A DNA stretch of 64,000 bases from Volutella citrinella (taxonomy: Eukaryota > Ascomycota > Sordariomycetes > Hypocreales > Nectriaceae), in contig JAWZSP010000007.1 of NCBI GenBank assembly GCA_034401135.1, forward strand, positions 496,001-560,000. Reading direction: 5' to 3'. The first letter of the stretch is position 1, and every line of letters starts with the position of its first letter. Below the pieces are notes generated by a model that was not told the origin of the DNA, ran no database searches, and saw only the letters and a program-made list of their open reading frames with translations. Positions 36,686 to 47,704 of this stretch are shown piece after piece. The position numbers and the translations under genes were made by a program.

Positions 36686-39022
36686 CTAACTAAGCATCAA
36701 CCGCACACCAGTTCTCTCCACGACATCTCGCCAGTGGCATCCCCCTGATCGTCTGGAAGGCCCAGTTGCCCATACCTCGTCCAGAATAGCAAACCCCGAC
36801 CTAATAGACACGATTCCATAGAACTGGACTTGGAAATACCACTGCCGATATCTGTCCTGGAGCTGAGCATCAAAGGTTTCGCTTGCTGCGATAAATGCAG
36901 GCCAGTATAACGGTGCACTCTGCACTTCTGCTCCGACCTTGAGCTTCTCGATGGCTTCCATGCTCTCCAGCACAGACTGGACGTAAGGCTGCAGGAATCT
37001 GTGTCCGACATGTCGGATGTTTTGTGCAAAGTATATGATCAGCGCGTTGTAAAATGCCAAGATATGATATTGCACAATCTTGACGTTGACTGGCGCGTCG
37101 GTATCCGGGCTGGGTTTGAGGTTCACCACCGAAGGCCAATCCATGATGACCTTTTCCAGCTGATCACATTCGTCCATTAGGCCTCCTGAAACTTCCTTGG
37201 TCGGCTTCTTGGCTCTTTCCTCATCCACCTTGTCCATCAAGTCAATAACTTGGGTTAGGAGAATGAGCAGACCATGGGGGATCCCATAGATTCTCTCGCA
37301 GCTGGTAATGCGAGTGTCAAAGTCCAGATTGATGCCTGTTCCATAAGCAGCCATTTGTTCATCTAGGAGATGGCGGCAGAAGATGTCGACCGAAGGCGGC
37401 GATGCTTCACCGTCCCCACTTGTGTATCGCGATATCTGTCTTTTGTCGCGCTCCTCTCGAGGGGCGGTGCTCTCGTAGATGGTTCTCAAGTAGAAGTAGA
37501 TTCTGTGGAGAGCTTGAGCCTTGAGCGAGTATCGTTTCTTCCATCTCCGAGCTTGTGTAATTAGGCGGAAGCATCCATCCAAGTGGACGCCACAGGTATC
37601 AGTGTCCCCAGACATGACCTGCAATAAGTCAGCCTCACTAGGCGGCTCTAGAAACACTTCGACTTACATTTATTGTCACCATGGACAGCATTGTGGCCAA
37701 ATACTCCTTGTACTTCAGTGGACGCCTGGAAAAGAAGTCGCTTTCCACTGCATTCCTGAGTAGCTCAATCGCCTTGGTGCGATACGAGACACCCGCTGAT
37801 CGCCAATTCTCGGCTTCGTCAGTGTGCTGCTGCCATTGGTGGTCAGTCGCGATGAGAAATGAGCTGATGGCTAGCGTGGTGGTTACGAGAGCCTCGCGGA
37901 TCTTGGTAGTCGATCCTCGAACAGCGAATTCGCCGGTAGCTTGCAGGGCCTTGGGTAGATGGACTGTTTTCCACGGGCTCTTTTCGTGGTCGATGATGCA
38001 AAAGATGAAGATGATTCGTTGTGAGTATTGGTGAAGAAGGAAAGACTGGTCGGACGAGCGGTTTGATGGCGCTGGACAGGAAACAAGAGAGGTGCAAGAC
38101 GCTGGAGAAGTATCTCCATCATCTGCCTGGTCATCTCCGAGTTCTGTGACAGGGTTGTCGAAAATGGGCCCGAGCGACTGATCTGGGTTTACTGGAGCCC
38201 CAATTGCCGCAGATGCTAGTTCATCAAATGTTGATGGTTCCAGGACGATGGGCGCATCAAGTTGAAGCCAAGGGGGTGTCTCCCACACAGTATCAGTGGG
38301 ACAAAGAGGCAGACCAATGGGATTTGGCCGGCGCGATTCTGTAATGTCTAGAGTACTGTCCGCTCCCAGCTGCAGGTCTGAGGGAATATCCCAAGTAGAT
38401 TCTGGGGGCATCTCCCAAGCATCTTCAGGCAGCGGCGGTGGTGGTGTAGTGTCTGGAGTCTGTCTGGGGGATTGAGCAATAGATGCAGGGCTATCGAGGT
38501 CCGTCTGGTCGGGAGTCGAGCCAGGTATCGCTTCTGAGGCTGTAGATTGCTTCTGACTCAGAGGCCCAAACGGCCCAAAGACACCGAAGCCTTCGACAAC
38601 ATGGCAAACATCTTTCCCAGAAGATACTGCCTTGGTCGAGCCCAGTGAATCCACAGCACTCAGGATCTTGTCTAAGCGGCCAGGGGAGAAGACGAGGGTT
38701 GTGGCGACTTCAGTGTCTGTCAGAACGGCCCAGAAAAGGTGGTGTGTTTTGCGGCCTTACCTGGTGTGATACTGCTACGAGGGGCCCAAATGGAGGGAGA
38801 AGGGTGTTCGTTTTCGTCACTGTTGACCTTGTTCCCCTCGCTGTTGACCCACTGAAGCCTTACGCCGTAGCCCTCGCATCGACTGCCTCTCCGGAGACAT
38901 TGGTTGCACTCGGGCTTGGCTTCATCGCACCTCACTCTGCGAATTCGACATGTCCAGCAGCCTGTGAAGGTTTTGGTGTGCTTTCTGAACCGCGGTGCAT
39001 CGCGGTGGGGACCAGCCTTCAT
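36686..39022 (-). CDS. Zn2Cys6 transcription factor
   Basis: Three exons, 39022-38761, 38671-37668 and 37618-36686, give 732 residues. The DNA-binding cluster is near the N-terminus (GCWTCRIRRVRCDEAKPEC followed by NQCLRRGSRC), six cysteines with standard spacing. A long acidic/Pro-rich linker (about 90-290) precedes a helical regulatory domain resembling the fungal-specific Fungal_trans_2 type (ARCA/ACR-2-like; family call from memory). Introns are 89 nt (GTAAGG) and 49 nt (GTAAGT). The start is the first in-frame ATG ahead of the zinc cluster. It lies in the middle of the metabolic cluster, divergent from the aldolase, so it is the obvious candidate for its pathway-specific activator (inference). 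Confidence 0.9.
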
Positions 39023-39661
39023 TCCCCAAGATTCGAGGTCCTTGCTGGAGTGGAGCGTCAGGCCGTGGGGCAGATAAGGCGGATCAACCCAGCAAGTGGC
39101 CCAAGGAGAGATGCAGATGAGCGATGAGCTGTGGTTGCGGATGGTGCAGAGGTTGGCCGTGCCTTCAGTCTCAGGCAAAGGGAAGTTGGGTCCGAGAGGA
39201 ACTAGGCTGTGGTTTTATCTCAGTCTGCTGGGGTGGGGTTGGCTGGTGTTTCATTGCCTGTTCCACCTGGGGCAAGTCATGTCTTCATTGCCGGTGATCT
39301 GATTCGTGAGCCAAGGGAGCTACCAGACGCACTAAAAACGCGGCACATCCTATTCGGCACGATCCTGCAGTCACGATGCGGGGGAATCTCGCTCTAGACT
39401 TAGACTAATGATAAAGTGGGCATAGTACACGAGCCCTCGGACCAGTTCTCCCAAATCGTTTGCAGGTGGACTTGGAGATATGCTATCAACGCCATCGTCT
39501 CGTTGCATTGATGACGAGTCGCCACCCAGACGGGGCATCGCTTGCATATCAAGGCCCTGATGCCTTGATAAGGGCAGTGCTTGGTATCCGCTGGCCCTGA
39601 ATTGGTATTGTCTCTTATCAACTGCCCATTGCGAACCACCTGGCCGATCAAGATATCCGCA
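39023..39661. promoter_or_regulatory. Bidirectional promoter of regulator and aldolase
   Basis: Four HGATAR motifs (either strand) lie in 639 bases: 39072-39077, 39409-39414, 39566-39571 and 39615-39620; about two would be expected by chance. No confident Zn2Cys6 half-site pair was found. Confidence 0.4.
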
Positions 39662-40643
39662 ATGTCCAACACTGTCACTGAGACGCTCTCCCTTCGTGCC
39701 CCTGCGGCAGAAAAGCAGCCTGCGCAGGCTGCGACAGAGCAAAAAGATCAGCCATTTGCCACTGGCGGATACTCTTTCCCCGGCCTTCCGAAGTTCGACG
39801 ACCCTTACAAGTCGCGACAATGGCAGCTGGAGCACATGGCTGCCGCATTCAGAGTCTTTGCGCGCAAGGGCTTCACAGAAGGCACTGCTGGGCATATCAG
39901 TCTCCGTGACCCTGTGCAGCCAGACACTTTCTGGATCAACCCGTAAGTCACCCTACTGAGTCCCATATATAGTGCTGAGATGATATAGATTTGGAGTCCA
40001 CTTCGGTATGCTAAAGGCGAGCGATATGGTCCACGTCAACGAAGACGGCCAGGTCATTGGCGGAAATCGCGTTGCCGTCAATGCGGCCGGATTCCAGATC
40101 CACGGCGCCATCCACAAGGCCCGCCCCGATATCAACGCAGCCTGCCACACGCACTCGCCAGCAGGTAAGGCCTGGTCAACGTTCGGACGCCCTGTAGACG
40201 TCATCAGCCAGGATACGTGCACCTTTCTAGGCATCCAGTCTGTGTACAAGAACTTTGGTGGCATCGTTCTAGAAGGCGAAGAGGGGGAAAGGATCGCCGA
40301 AGCATTGGGTGAGAAGAATCGAGTTGCAATCTTGCAGAACCACGGTATTCTCACAGCCGGATCGACCGTGGATGAGGCCGCCTACCTCTTCACACTCCTG
40401 GAGCGAACCTGCGAGATCCAGCTTTTGGTGGAGGGCACCGGACTAGATAAGAACATTGTTGGTGACAAGGAGGCGGAATATACTGCCAAAGTGTACCAAG
40501 ACCCAGTGAGTCTAGCTTCATGCCTTGCGCATGGGCCTAACGCTAACCATGAGATTCACTAGGAAACACTTTACATCGAGTTTCAGCCGGATTTCAACTA
40601 CGAGGTCTGGAAGTCGAAGGGAGAGCTGAGCAGCGGCTTGTAG
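39662..40643 (+). CDS. Class II aldolase/adducin-family protein
   Basis: Three exons, 39662-39942, 39989-40505 and 40563-40643, give 292 residues; introns are 46 and 57 nt. The fold signature includes GFTEGTAGHISLRDP, the metal-binding ACHTHSPAGKAW and LQNHGILTAG. Bacterial relatives (fuculose-1-phosphate aldolase, ribulose-5-phosphate epimerase) use these histidines to hold zinc and split or epimerise sugar-phosphate-like substrates. Fungal members are mostly uncharacterised and may be decarboxylases or aldolases acting on small hydroxy-keto acids. The ATG at 39662 is the first one after the last upstream stop that leads into the conserved body. It is divergent from the Zn2Cys6 gene and convergent with the amine oxidase. 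Confidence 0.9.
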
Positions 40644-41148
40644 CCAGAATATGAAGGCGTTCTAGGAAGCCAGAGAATGAGAAAGAACTTCATGATAGAA
40701 TATTATTTGAATATCAGTTGGTTGAAGCACATGTGGAAGATAGAGGTAAACGCAGGTGGAATGACCTCATAACAGATTTTCGCCTAGCCATATGAAAGAA
40801 GCGATGAATACACGCCAACCATACTGATCAAGTCACACTGCAGTGTTGGCCTTATAAAGTTATAGATAAGGATAGAGTGTTCCGGGTGGGCACATTGCCT
40901 ATCTACGTCTTCGAGAGTTGTATTAAGGATAACACCACAGCGGGTAGGTTGCAAACGACTGCATTCTACGTCATGAATCAAAGATGGCCGGGTTGAGAGC
41001 TATGATACGTCGAATTGGGTCGCATCAAGATGTTATCTTCAGGTAGTAATAACGCCCGCCAGCTTTCTAACTAACAGATGCATGTTAACTGTACGTCTAC
41101 TTGGATTCAAGAAAGCAAGTACATCAAATTATTTCTTCTCGATAAGCA
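40644..41148. other. Intergenic between convergent aldolase and amine oxidase
   Basis: The 3' flanks of both genes; no gene seen. Confidence 0.5.
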
Positions 41149-42637
41149 TCACAGGCGAGACCTGGGGCCGCCCAGAGCCTCCACCACCTCCTCAGCCCCC
41201 TGTGCTCCAGAAGTCAAGGCTCCCTCCATGTACCCCTTCCAATGGTGAGAGTACTCCGTTCCAACAAAGTGGATGTTGCCCAAGGGCTTGCCGTGCACAT
41301 CCATGTGCTTCACGTAGTGCCCTAGGGCAGGGATCGGCGACAGAGCCCCTTGGCTGTACGGCTCGTGCTTCCAGATCTGGTCAAAGAACTCGATCGGGCG
41401 CCACAGCTCAGAGTCACGGCCAACTGCATACAACTTAGCAAGCTGCTCCAGGATGAGCCTGCGGCGAGTGTTGACGTCCTTCTTGGCCCACTCAGCTCCA
41501 GCAGCTCCGTTGACGAAGCACGTCAGACCATAGAGGCCCTTTTCGGGGACGCTCGAGTCTCGCACGATGCTAATGGGGCCAACGTAGCTAAAGGCAAAGC
41601 CGTTATAGCCCAGGTCCCGCCACCAAGGCTTGTCGTAGCAGACAAGAGCTTTGGTATAGTGCCCAAGCTTGGAGTTGCTGGAGCGCTCCACGAGAGCAGC
41701 GGGCAGAGGAGGGTTGAAGTGCATGTCCTTGAAGAGAGCACTCGGGACCGAGATGATCGCTTTGCGGCCGACAAACTTCTTGCCAGTGGTTGTAGTGATA
41801 ATAACCCGGTTCTTATCATCGTCGATGGATAGTACAGGCTCGGAGAGATGGATGTATTGGCGTCCGACAAGATTGGCGATTCCTTCCGCAATGGCAAGGG
41901 TGCCTACAGTATAGTTGTTAGAAGCTGATTCGATTGTCTGACTATTGGTACTGCTCACCGGTTTCCAGGCGTAGATAATTACCACCCGTGTGATCATCTG
42001 CTCGAGCAGCCAGCAGACCGTGGTTTCGGCGGCAGTAGTCGATAAAGTGAGCAGCCGACTCCTCAGTCGACTCAAGGCCGTGCATGGCTCGCACCCACAA
42101 GTTCACCATCTTGCAGGTCCTCTCGTTGGCCCCCAGCTTTCGTACATATGTATCGAGGGATACCTGATCGTCCTCGTACTTCGGGGCTTCCTTCTTGTGA
42201 GACTCAGCTTCGATGTGATCGCGAATCATCTCCAGGTTCTTCTTATCAGCCGTCGCAAACTACGCAGTCGTGTTAATAAGAAGGCGAGTCAATCCATAGA
42301 CGGAAGCGGGCGTGCGTACGTCGGGAATGACTCCAAAGGGGAACTCGAGGCGCTCGTTCTCAGAGACCTCGACAATGGCAGTCTTGTCGATGGGCTGCTT
42401 GACTGTGCGCATGCCAAACTGACGAACATAGTCCGTCACGCGAGGCTGCATCTCATCGTTGATCCAGGCAGCGCCCAAGTCGGCAGTGCCACGGCCAGAT
42501 GCCAGTGGCACACTCCAGACCTTGCCGCCGACACGGTCTCTCGCTTCGACGACGACGAAGGAGAGTCCAGCCTGCTTGGCGGAATGAGCAGCCTGCAGGC
42601 CACTCATTCCCGCACCGATAATGACAACGTCGAACAT
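41149..42637 (-). CDS. Flavin-containing amine oxidase
   Basis: Three exons, 42637-42320, 42259-41959 and 41903-41149, give 457 residues; introns are 60 and 55 nt. The N-terminal FAD motif is FDVVIIGAGMSGLQAAHSAK with VVVEARDRVGGKVWS, then DLGAAWIND. The C-terminal flavin region is HFVGTEYSHHWKGYMEGAL. This is the monoamine/polyamine oxidase family: amine plus oxygen and water give an aldehyde (or imine), ammonia and peroxide. There is no signal peptide, and the ending SRL* is a peroxisomal PTS1 tripeptide, a good fit for an H2O2-producing oxidase (inference). Substrate is unknown. It shares a 783-nt promoter with the next gene. Confidence 0.92.
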
Positions 42638-43420
42638 GGTGGAGTGATTGGGTATGACGAAGAAGATTGGAGAGTGAAGAATGCGGCTGCCCAAGCGTTC
42701 GACACTCAGCGCAACTCAACTTCTATGTGCTTTTCATTTCGTCTTCTTCCCCGCGGCCATGACTGACGATGGATGGATTCGGTGATGTCGCTTTACACAT
42801 CGGTTCTACCCCCATGCCAGATGGACGCCTTCGCGTTGTCGTCCGAGAGGTATCTCCCCACAGAAATCTGAACGAGGCAAACAGGTCCGAGGCCAGCATG
42901 TGGGCCTCTGTAGCATTTCGCTGCTAGTTGACGCTAAGGAACCGAGGCGTCGTCATGTGCTTCAACTTATCAGCCCTCCTTGATAGCAATTCCCCGCAGT
43001 CCTGGGATAGTGATACCCCTCAGCGCGGGCTGGCCAGATAGCTTGGATGAAATCGGTGCCCGTTATCTTCGCCGGTTCGGCTACCAGACCCTCGGACCCA
43101 ATTTCCATTGTAGATTCATATCAGAATTGGAATCACGAAACGAAGACGGCTGCACGCTCCTCAATCGAGACAACTTACAGACGAGGTCTGGATTGAGTTG
43201 TATCAGGAGTGCCTTGATGACGCCGTGAACTTGAACTTGTCAATCATTTCGATAAGAGATTCATCACATGACCGTGGCGCCCAGCACAGAGCATCCAGCA
43301 TCTGTTCAGCTATAACTATCATAAGCGCTTCATACCATCGCTATTCGATCTGATAAGCTCCCCAGCATCGAAAGCATAAGCATCAACTTCTCTTCAAGCA
43401 CAGCCATCCAACCAGCAACA
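42638..43420. promoter_or_regulatory. Bidirectional promoter dense in GATA motifs
   Basis: Seven HGATAR motifs (either strand) lie in 390 bases: 42967-42972, 42981-42986, 43036-43041, 43063-43068, 43250-43255, 43316-43321 and 43351-43356. About one would be expected by chance. This points to an AreA/NIT2-type factor driving the amine oxidase and oxygenase under nitrogen limitation. Confidence 0.55.
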
Positions 43421-44529
43421 ATGCCTTCGGTTGTCATCGCCGCCCCTATTGTCGAGGGACCCAAGCTGCAAAAGGCCCAACGGCCGACTGCGCCCTTTCC
43501 CCAGTACATTCTCGATGCCGCCCGCCAAACAAAGCGGGTGCCCTTCGACCCGAAGGAGCATCTCGCCTACGTTCCCCCTGAGAATATCGTCAAGATGAAG
43601 GATATTGGCCTCGAGGGCCAGGGAGTCTCTCCCCACGCTGTCACCGACCCGTTCCCGCTCCTTTCTCAAGAGGCCATGCTCCAGATGAGGGCGGAGCTGT
43701 TCAGCGAGTGGGCAGTTGAGAACTGCCGCTTCTCTTCAGACCTAATCGCAAACATCGTGCGAGGCATGACACCAGAGTAGGCATGCCCCAAGACTTGTGT
43801 AAAAGACTTGAGACAGTTGACAGAAAGACAGGCGCGCTCCGTTCTCATTTGCCCTCTGGCATTCCCCAGAGGTCTTGAAGATCATCTCCGATGCTGCTGG
43901 CATCGAGCTCGTCCCATCCTTTGACTACGAGGTTGCCAACATCAACGTCTCGATAAACGATCAGAACGTTTCCTCGGTAGAAGGCGACCAGACCTCCTCT
44001 GTTGGTTGGCATTACGATAGCGTGCCTTTTGTCTGCGTCGTAATGGCGTCTGACTGCATGGGCATGGTTGGTGGAGAGACGGCGATCCAGCTACCTAGTG
44101 GCGAGGTTAGAAAGGTCCGAGGACCTAGCATGGTACGTAAATGACAAGTATATGGGTCGAGTGGCTGCTAATATATCACAGGGCACTGCCGTGGTCATGC
44201 AAGGCAGGTATATCCGCCATCAGGCCCTGAAAGCATTTGGCGGCCGCGAACGCATTGCCATGGTCACCTCTTTCCGGCCCAAGAACCCTCTCGTGCGCGA
44301 TGAGACTACACTTGCTGGTCTGCGTGCTATTAGCGATGTGAATCTGCTGTATTCCCAGTTCAACGAGTACCGGATGGAAATTGTTGAGGAGCGGTTCCGG
44401 GCCAAGCGCATCGAGGAAAGAGAGCGTGTCCGGAGGCAGGCGAAATTCGACGTTCCTGGTATGAGGGAGTGGCTTCTGGAGCAGCGAGATTTTATCAACT
44501 CTACTCTGGAGCAACTCGTTGAACTTTAG
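43421..44529 (+). CDS. Fe(II)/2-oxoglutarate oxygenase-like protein
   Basis: Three exons, 43421-43776, 43832-44132 and 44182-44529, give 334 residues. The first acceptor is at 43831, not at the later CAG near 43869. Only this choice restores the family stretch APFSFALWHSPEVLKIISD. A double-stranded beta-helix is suggested by VGWHYDSVPFVCVVMASDC (HxD metal pair), GGETAIQLPSGEV and GTAVVMQGRYIRHQAL, whose His would be the distal iron ligand. The helical C-terminus is rich in Arg and Glu. I recognise the fungal family only as putative 2OG-Fe(II) dioxygenases of unknown substrate. Divergent pairing with the amine oxidase suggests both act on the same compound. Confidence 0.8.
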
Positions 44530-44597
44530 CTGAATGTCTCAGCTTATACACCCAGCGAGCTTGTGTATGTTAGTAGGGGCACGTAGCGCTGGTGGTC

Positions 44598-44680
44598 TTT
44601 CGTCCTGCAGTCGCCAAGAGCGTACAGCATGCCTCGGTTGAGAGCTCGAGGCCATTTGATTTTGTTCTGGTCGCGACCAA
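44598..44680 (+). repeat. Copy of 83 nt of the PanE-like gene (intron end plus exon 2 start)
   Basis: Aligns without gaps to 35256-35338 with 79 of 83 bases identical, same orientation. The copied part begins 13 nt before the intron 3' end, so it arose from genomic DNA, not mRNA. No open reading frame continues from it: it is a dead fragment. Confidence 0.95.
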
Positions 44681-44958
44681 CGCGCTTTCGGGAGGCGAAA
44701 CTAGCTGACATGCATCTTGGAGGTCGAGTTTCCAATCCATCAGAATGTGTACTGGTCGTCGTTCAGGAGTTCGTAGGGGTGCGCGCTTAATAAAGTGACC
44801 TATACTGTTGAGGTCCTGGTCTAAAACAGTACGCAACTTCCTCGCTTACTGTTTATTATAGTAGTTTTGGGCTTACTTAAAATCATGACTTAATTTAGGT
44901 CTTGAGCACTCGTATTATTTCTATCCTAAACGAGCAGTCCTAATACCTATTAATAGAG

Positions 44959-45215
44959 TGTTAAATGTTGATTCTAATAGGGGCTTGAACATTATGAAAG
45001 AGTGAGACGGGATCCCGTGTTCTCTAGTAGGTATGGTCGTATGTACATAGACCGCCCAGGGATAAGAACTATAAAAGCAGACATTTTGGATGTCCCAAGT
45101 CTGCTTGCCCTGGTGGGGATCAGCTACCCTGAAGCTAGACGAAAATAATATCATTATCATCATCGCTCTCCGCTATCATCATCTCTGGTGTGATAGTAAA
45201 TACATGACTACAACA
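44959..45215. mobile_element. Possible solo LTR (about 257 nt)
   Basis: Begins TGTTAAATG and ends ACTACAACA, giving TGTT/AACA inverted ends as in Copia-type LTRs. A promoter-like ACTATAAAAGCAG is inside, near 45070. The length fits an LTR. The flanking 5-mers (TAGAG and TGACT) do not match as a target duplication, and no internal retrotransposon sequence is present, so this stays tentative. Confidence 0.3.
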
Positions 45216-45492
45216 TGACTAGCGTTGGATGTTGCCCGCCTTACCACCCACTCACCGTCCCGCATGCCCTCTTCCTGCATGCCCCACTCTGCATAATCCA
45301 TTAATAAACACAACCTAACTCACTTCAACCCAAGCCAATGACGTATCAAGAGATAAACGAAACCTAACAACAAAATACCTCTGGCGCGTTCGGCTTTTTT
45401 TGCTTCTCAGATATTTCACACTGCACCATCAGGCCCCAAGCCAGAGGCCACGCCACGCATCTCGACGCCAGAAACCACCCAGTTCGCCCCCG

Positions 45493-46476
45493 ATGGCTTC
45501 ATCCACAGCAGACACCGCCATGAAGGCGCTCCGGCTGGAGCGGGACCAGCCTGGGAATACCCCGACTCTGACTCTCGCCACCGTGCCACGACCTCAGCTC
45601 ATCCCCGACCACGTCGTGGTCAAGGTGCGGGCCTCTGCAATCCACCCCAGCGACATCGGCAATGCTCGCGGCCAGTTCCCCTACACCCAGTACCCGAGAA
45701 TTGTCGGACGCGACTACGCCGGCGTCATCGTCGAGGGCCGCCCCGAGCTGATTGGCATGGAGGTCTTTGGCACCAGTGGCGACACGTATGCATTCACCGT
45801 GGACGGCTTCCAGGCCGAGTACACGCTTGTCCACGAGAAGGACATTGCCCAGAAGCCCAGGAACCTCACTTTTGCCCAAGCGGCAACTCTGGGTGTTCCA
45901 TTCACCACCGCCGCTCTGGCCATCGAGAGGGTGGACATCAAGGCGTCTGATGTCGTCTTGGTCATTGGCGCCGGTGGTGCCGTCGGTTCGGCTGCTGTGC
46001 AGCTCGCCAAGCGCACAGGTGCCAAGGTTCTCACGGCCTCCCGAAGTTCTGCTGATGATATCAACACCGTGGAGGACCCGGAGATGAAGGAACTGAGTGC
46101 ACTTACCAATGGCAAGGGCGTTGACGTAGTTATTGACGCTGTTGGCGTCCCTGCACTGGTCACTGCTGCCATCTCCAACCTTGGGCAGTGCGGCCGCCTC
46201 AGTTACATCTCGGCACCCAAGGCTGGCACCCCGCAGCTTTCCTTTGACATGCGACTATTTTATCGCAACAATTTGAGCCTTCAAGGTGTCAACTCTCTGT
46301 CGTTTTCCGCCGAGTATATGGGCAAGAAACTGGCGGGAATGCGCGAGTCCTTTGAGTCGGGGGAGCTTTCGCCTCTTGGAAAGTGGACTGAAGTTAACCT
46401 TCGCGACGTTGTCGAGGTCTACCGCACGATTTTCGAAGCAAAGGACTCCAAGAAGTATGTAGTGGTTGTGGAGTGA
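45493..46476 (+). CDS. Zinc-independent medium-chain dehydrogenase/reductase (quinone-reductase type)
   Basis: A single exon of 327 residues from the ATG at 45493 (MASSTADTAMKALRLERDQP). The frame is open a further 31 codons upstream but has no ATG there. The GroES-like N-domain (VVVKVRASAIHPSDIGNARG, PRIVGRDYAGVIVEGRP) and the cofactor motif VIGAGGAVGSAAVQLAKRTG are clear. The cysteine/histidine zinc ligands of alcohol dehydrogenases are missing, as in NADPH quinone or enoyl reductases. The reaction is probably NAD(P)H reduction of an alpha,beta-unsaturated carbonyl. It may be the last gene of the cluster, or simply a neighbour: it lies beyond the repeat and AT-rich segment and has its own promoter. 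Confidence 0.9.
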   Translation: MASSTADTAMKALRLERDQPGNTPTLTLATVPRPQLIPDHVVVKVRASAIHPSDIGNARGQFPYTQYPRIVGRDYAGVIVEGRPELIGMEVFGTSGDTYAFTVDGFQAEYTLVHEKDIAQKPRNLTFAQAATLGVPFTTAALAIERVDIKASDVVLVIGAGGAVGSAAVQLAKRTGAKVLTASRSSADDINTVEDPEMKELSALTNGKGVDVVIDAVGVPALVTAAISNLGQCGRLSYISAPKAGTPQLSFDMRLFYRNNLSLQGVNSLSFSAEYMGKKLAGMRESFESGELSPLGKWTEVNLRDVVEVYRTIFEAKDSKKYVVVVE

Positions 46477-46526
46477 AAATTGAGGAACAAATCGAACATC
46501 CCGAGACGCCAAGTCTTGTTATCTGT

Positions 46527-47571
46527 TTACATGAGCAGCTGCAGTCTGGCATCACCCAGCCAATATTCCTTTATTGTATAGCTGAGCGGTGTCCTGCCAA
46601 GATCATCCTGGCTGTTGACATCGATATCCTCCCGCTGAAGCAAGCTGGACGCTGCTGTATCCCGCCAACCCTCAGCTGCATAAGATAGCGGTGTTCTGCC
46701 CAATTCATCTCGTTTGTCAACTCTTTGAAGTAATAACAATATCAGTCCGATAGAGTTTTCCATAATTGCCCAAGTCAGTGCTGATCTGCCTCCTTTGTCG
46801 GTGGTATTGAGGATTATGTCAGGGCGTTTCAGAAGAGCTTCTACCACAGTGGGATGTTTTGTGAAGAATCTTGACTTCATGCCATTGATGAGGGGTGTTC
46901 TGCCTCGTGCATCGCGGCAATTTACATCCTTACTTCCATGCCCAATCAGAATTTCCAGAGAGGCCGATAATTCAGAATGTTCGCTCCAAAATACCGTGGC
47001 ATGCAATAGTAGTGTCTCTCCTTCTCCGTTTTTCCTGTTGATGTCTATTCGTGGAAGGCTTTGCAGAAATTTGGCGACTTCTGTCTGGTGCCATCCAACG
47101 TAGTGAAGCAAAGTGTTCCCAAAACGATCTTCGGCATTGGGATCAACATTGGAAATCGCTAATAGAGCCTTGATATGACCGATTTTGCAGGCAGATGCCG
47201 TTCATCTGGACCATGAGCTATAGTTTGAACAAGGGCTTGTGATAGCCATGGCTCCGTTGTATCAATCAATCTCAAGAGTATTTCGTCATCTCAACCGACG
47301 AGCTCCTGACAGCATGGAATAGCGTTTCGTTGAAACTGATAAGGGATAATGTTGACATCTGCCTCGCCTGTGATTCTCGGGCGGTAAGTGTCTTTCTGTC
47401 TTTTGCTTTATGAGATTGTGCAGCTGTGGAACTGTAATAATCGGTAGCTGCTTCACGGAAGTGTTGAATGGTTGGATCGCCAAGGAGAATCTTGACGTTA
47501 TCGATGGGTCTATACCCCCACTGCCAACATTGGATCAGGCACTTTGGCCAAGGCTCTGATACTGCTGTCAA
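46527..47571 (-). pseudogene. Decayed ankyrin-repeat gene
   Basis: On the minus strand 46527-47201 encodes several ankyrin repeats (GRTPLSYAAEGW, GRTPLINGMKSRF, GNTLLHYVGW, ACKIGHIKALLAI). The frame is closed upstream by a TGA at 47202-47204. A further piece at 47272-47571 in another frame contains SFNETLFHAVRSSSVEM, again ankyrin-like. I found no intron that joins them. The repeats are typical of the sensor end of fungal NACHT/ankyrin (NLR-like) or other large ankyrin proteins, but no NACHT part remains here. It probably represents the 3' remnant of a large gene. Confidence 0.6.
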
Positions 47572-47704
47572 CCTAGGGATGCCTCGTTACTTGAGGAACT
47601 ATCCCTGTTTCTATATGCTGTTTCAGATCTCACCAACCCGTATTTGATAATGCCCATGGCATTCGGGGACTTGCTCGGCCCAAGCTGGATGGTAAGGAGT
47701 TTGG

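Larger units (their letters stand above)
44530..45492. other. AT-rich intergenic segment with duplicated and possible transposon DNA
   Basis: Contains the copied reductase fragment (44598-44680), an AT-rich stretch at 44770-44960, a possible solo LTR (44959-45215) and then the promoter and leader of the reductase at 45493. No intact gene. Confidence 0.55.

Noticed and set aside
43777..43869. Longer first intron of the oxygenase ending at the CAG near 43869
   Set aside because: It breaks the phase and deletes the APFSFALWHSPEV stretch; the acceptor at 43831 keeps phase and family sequence.
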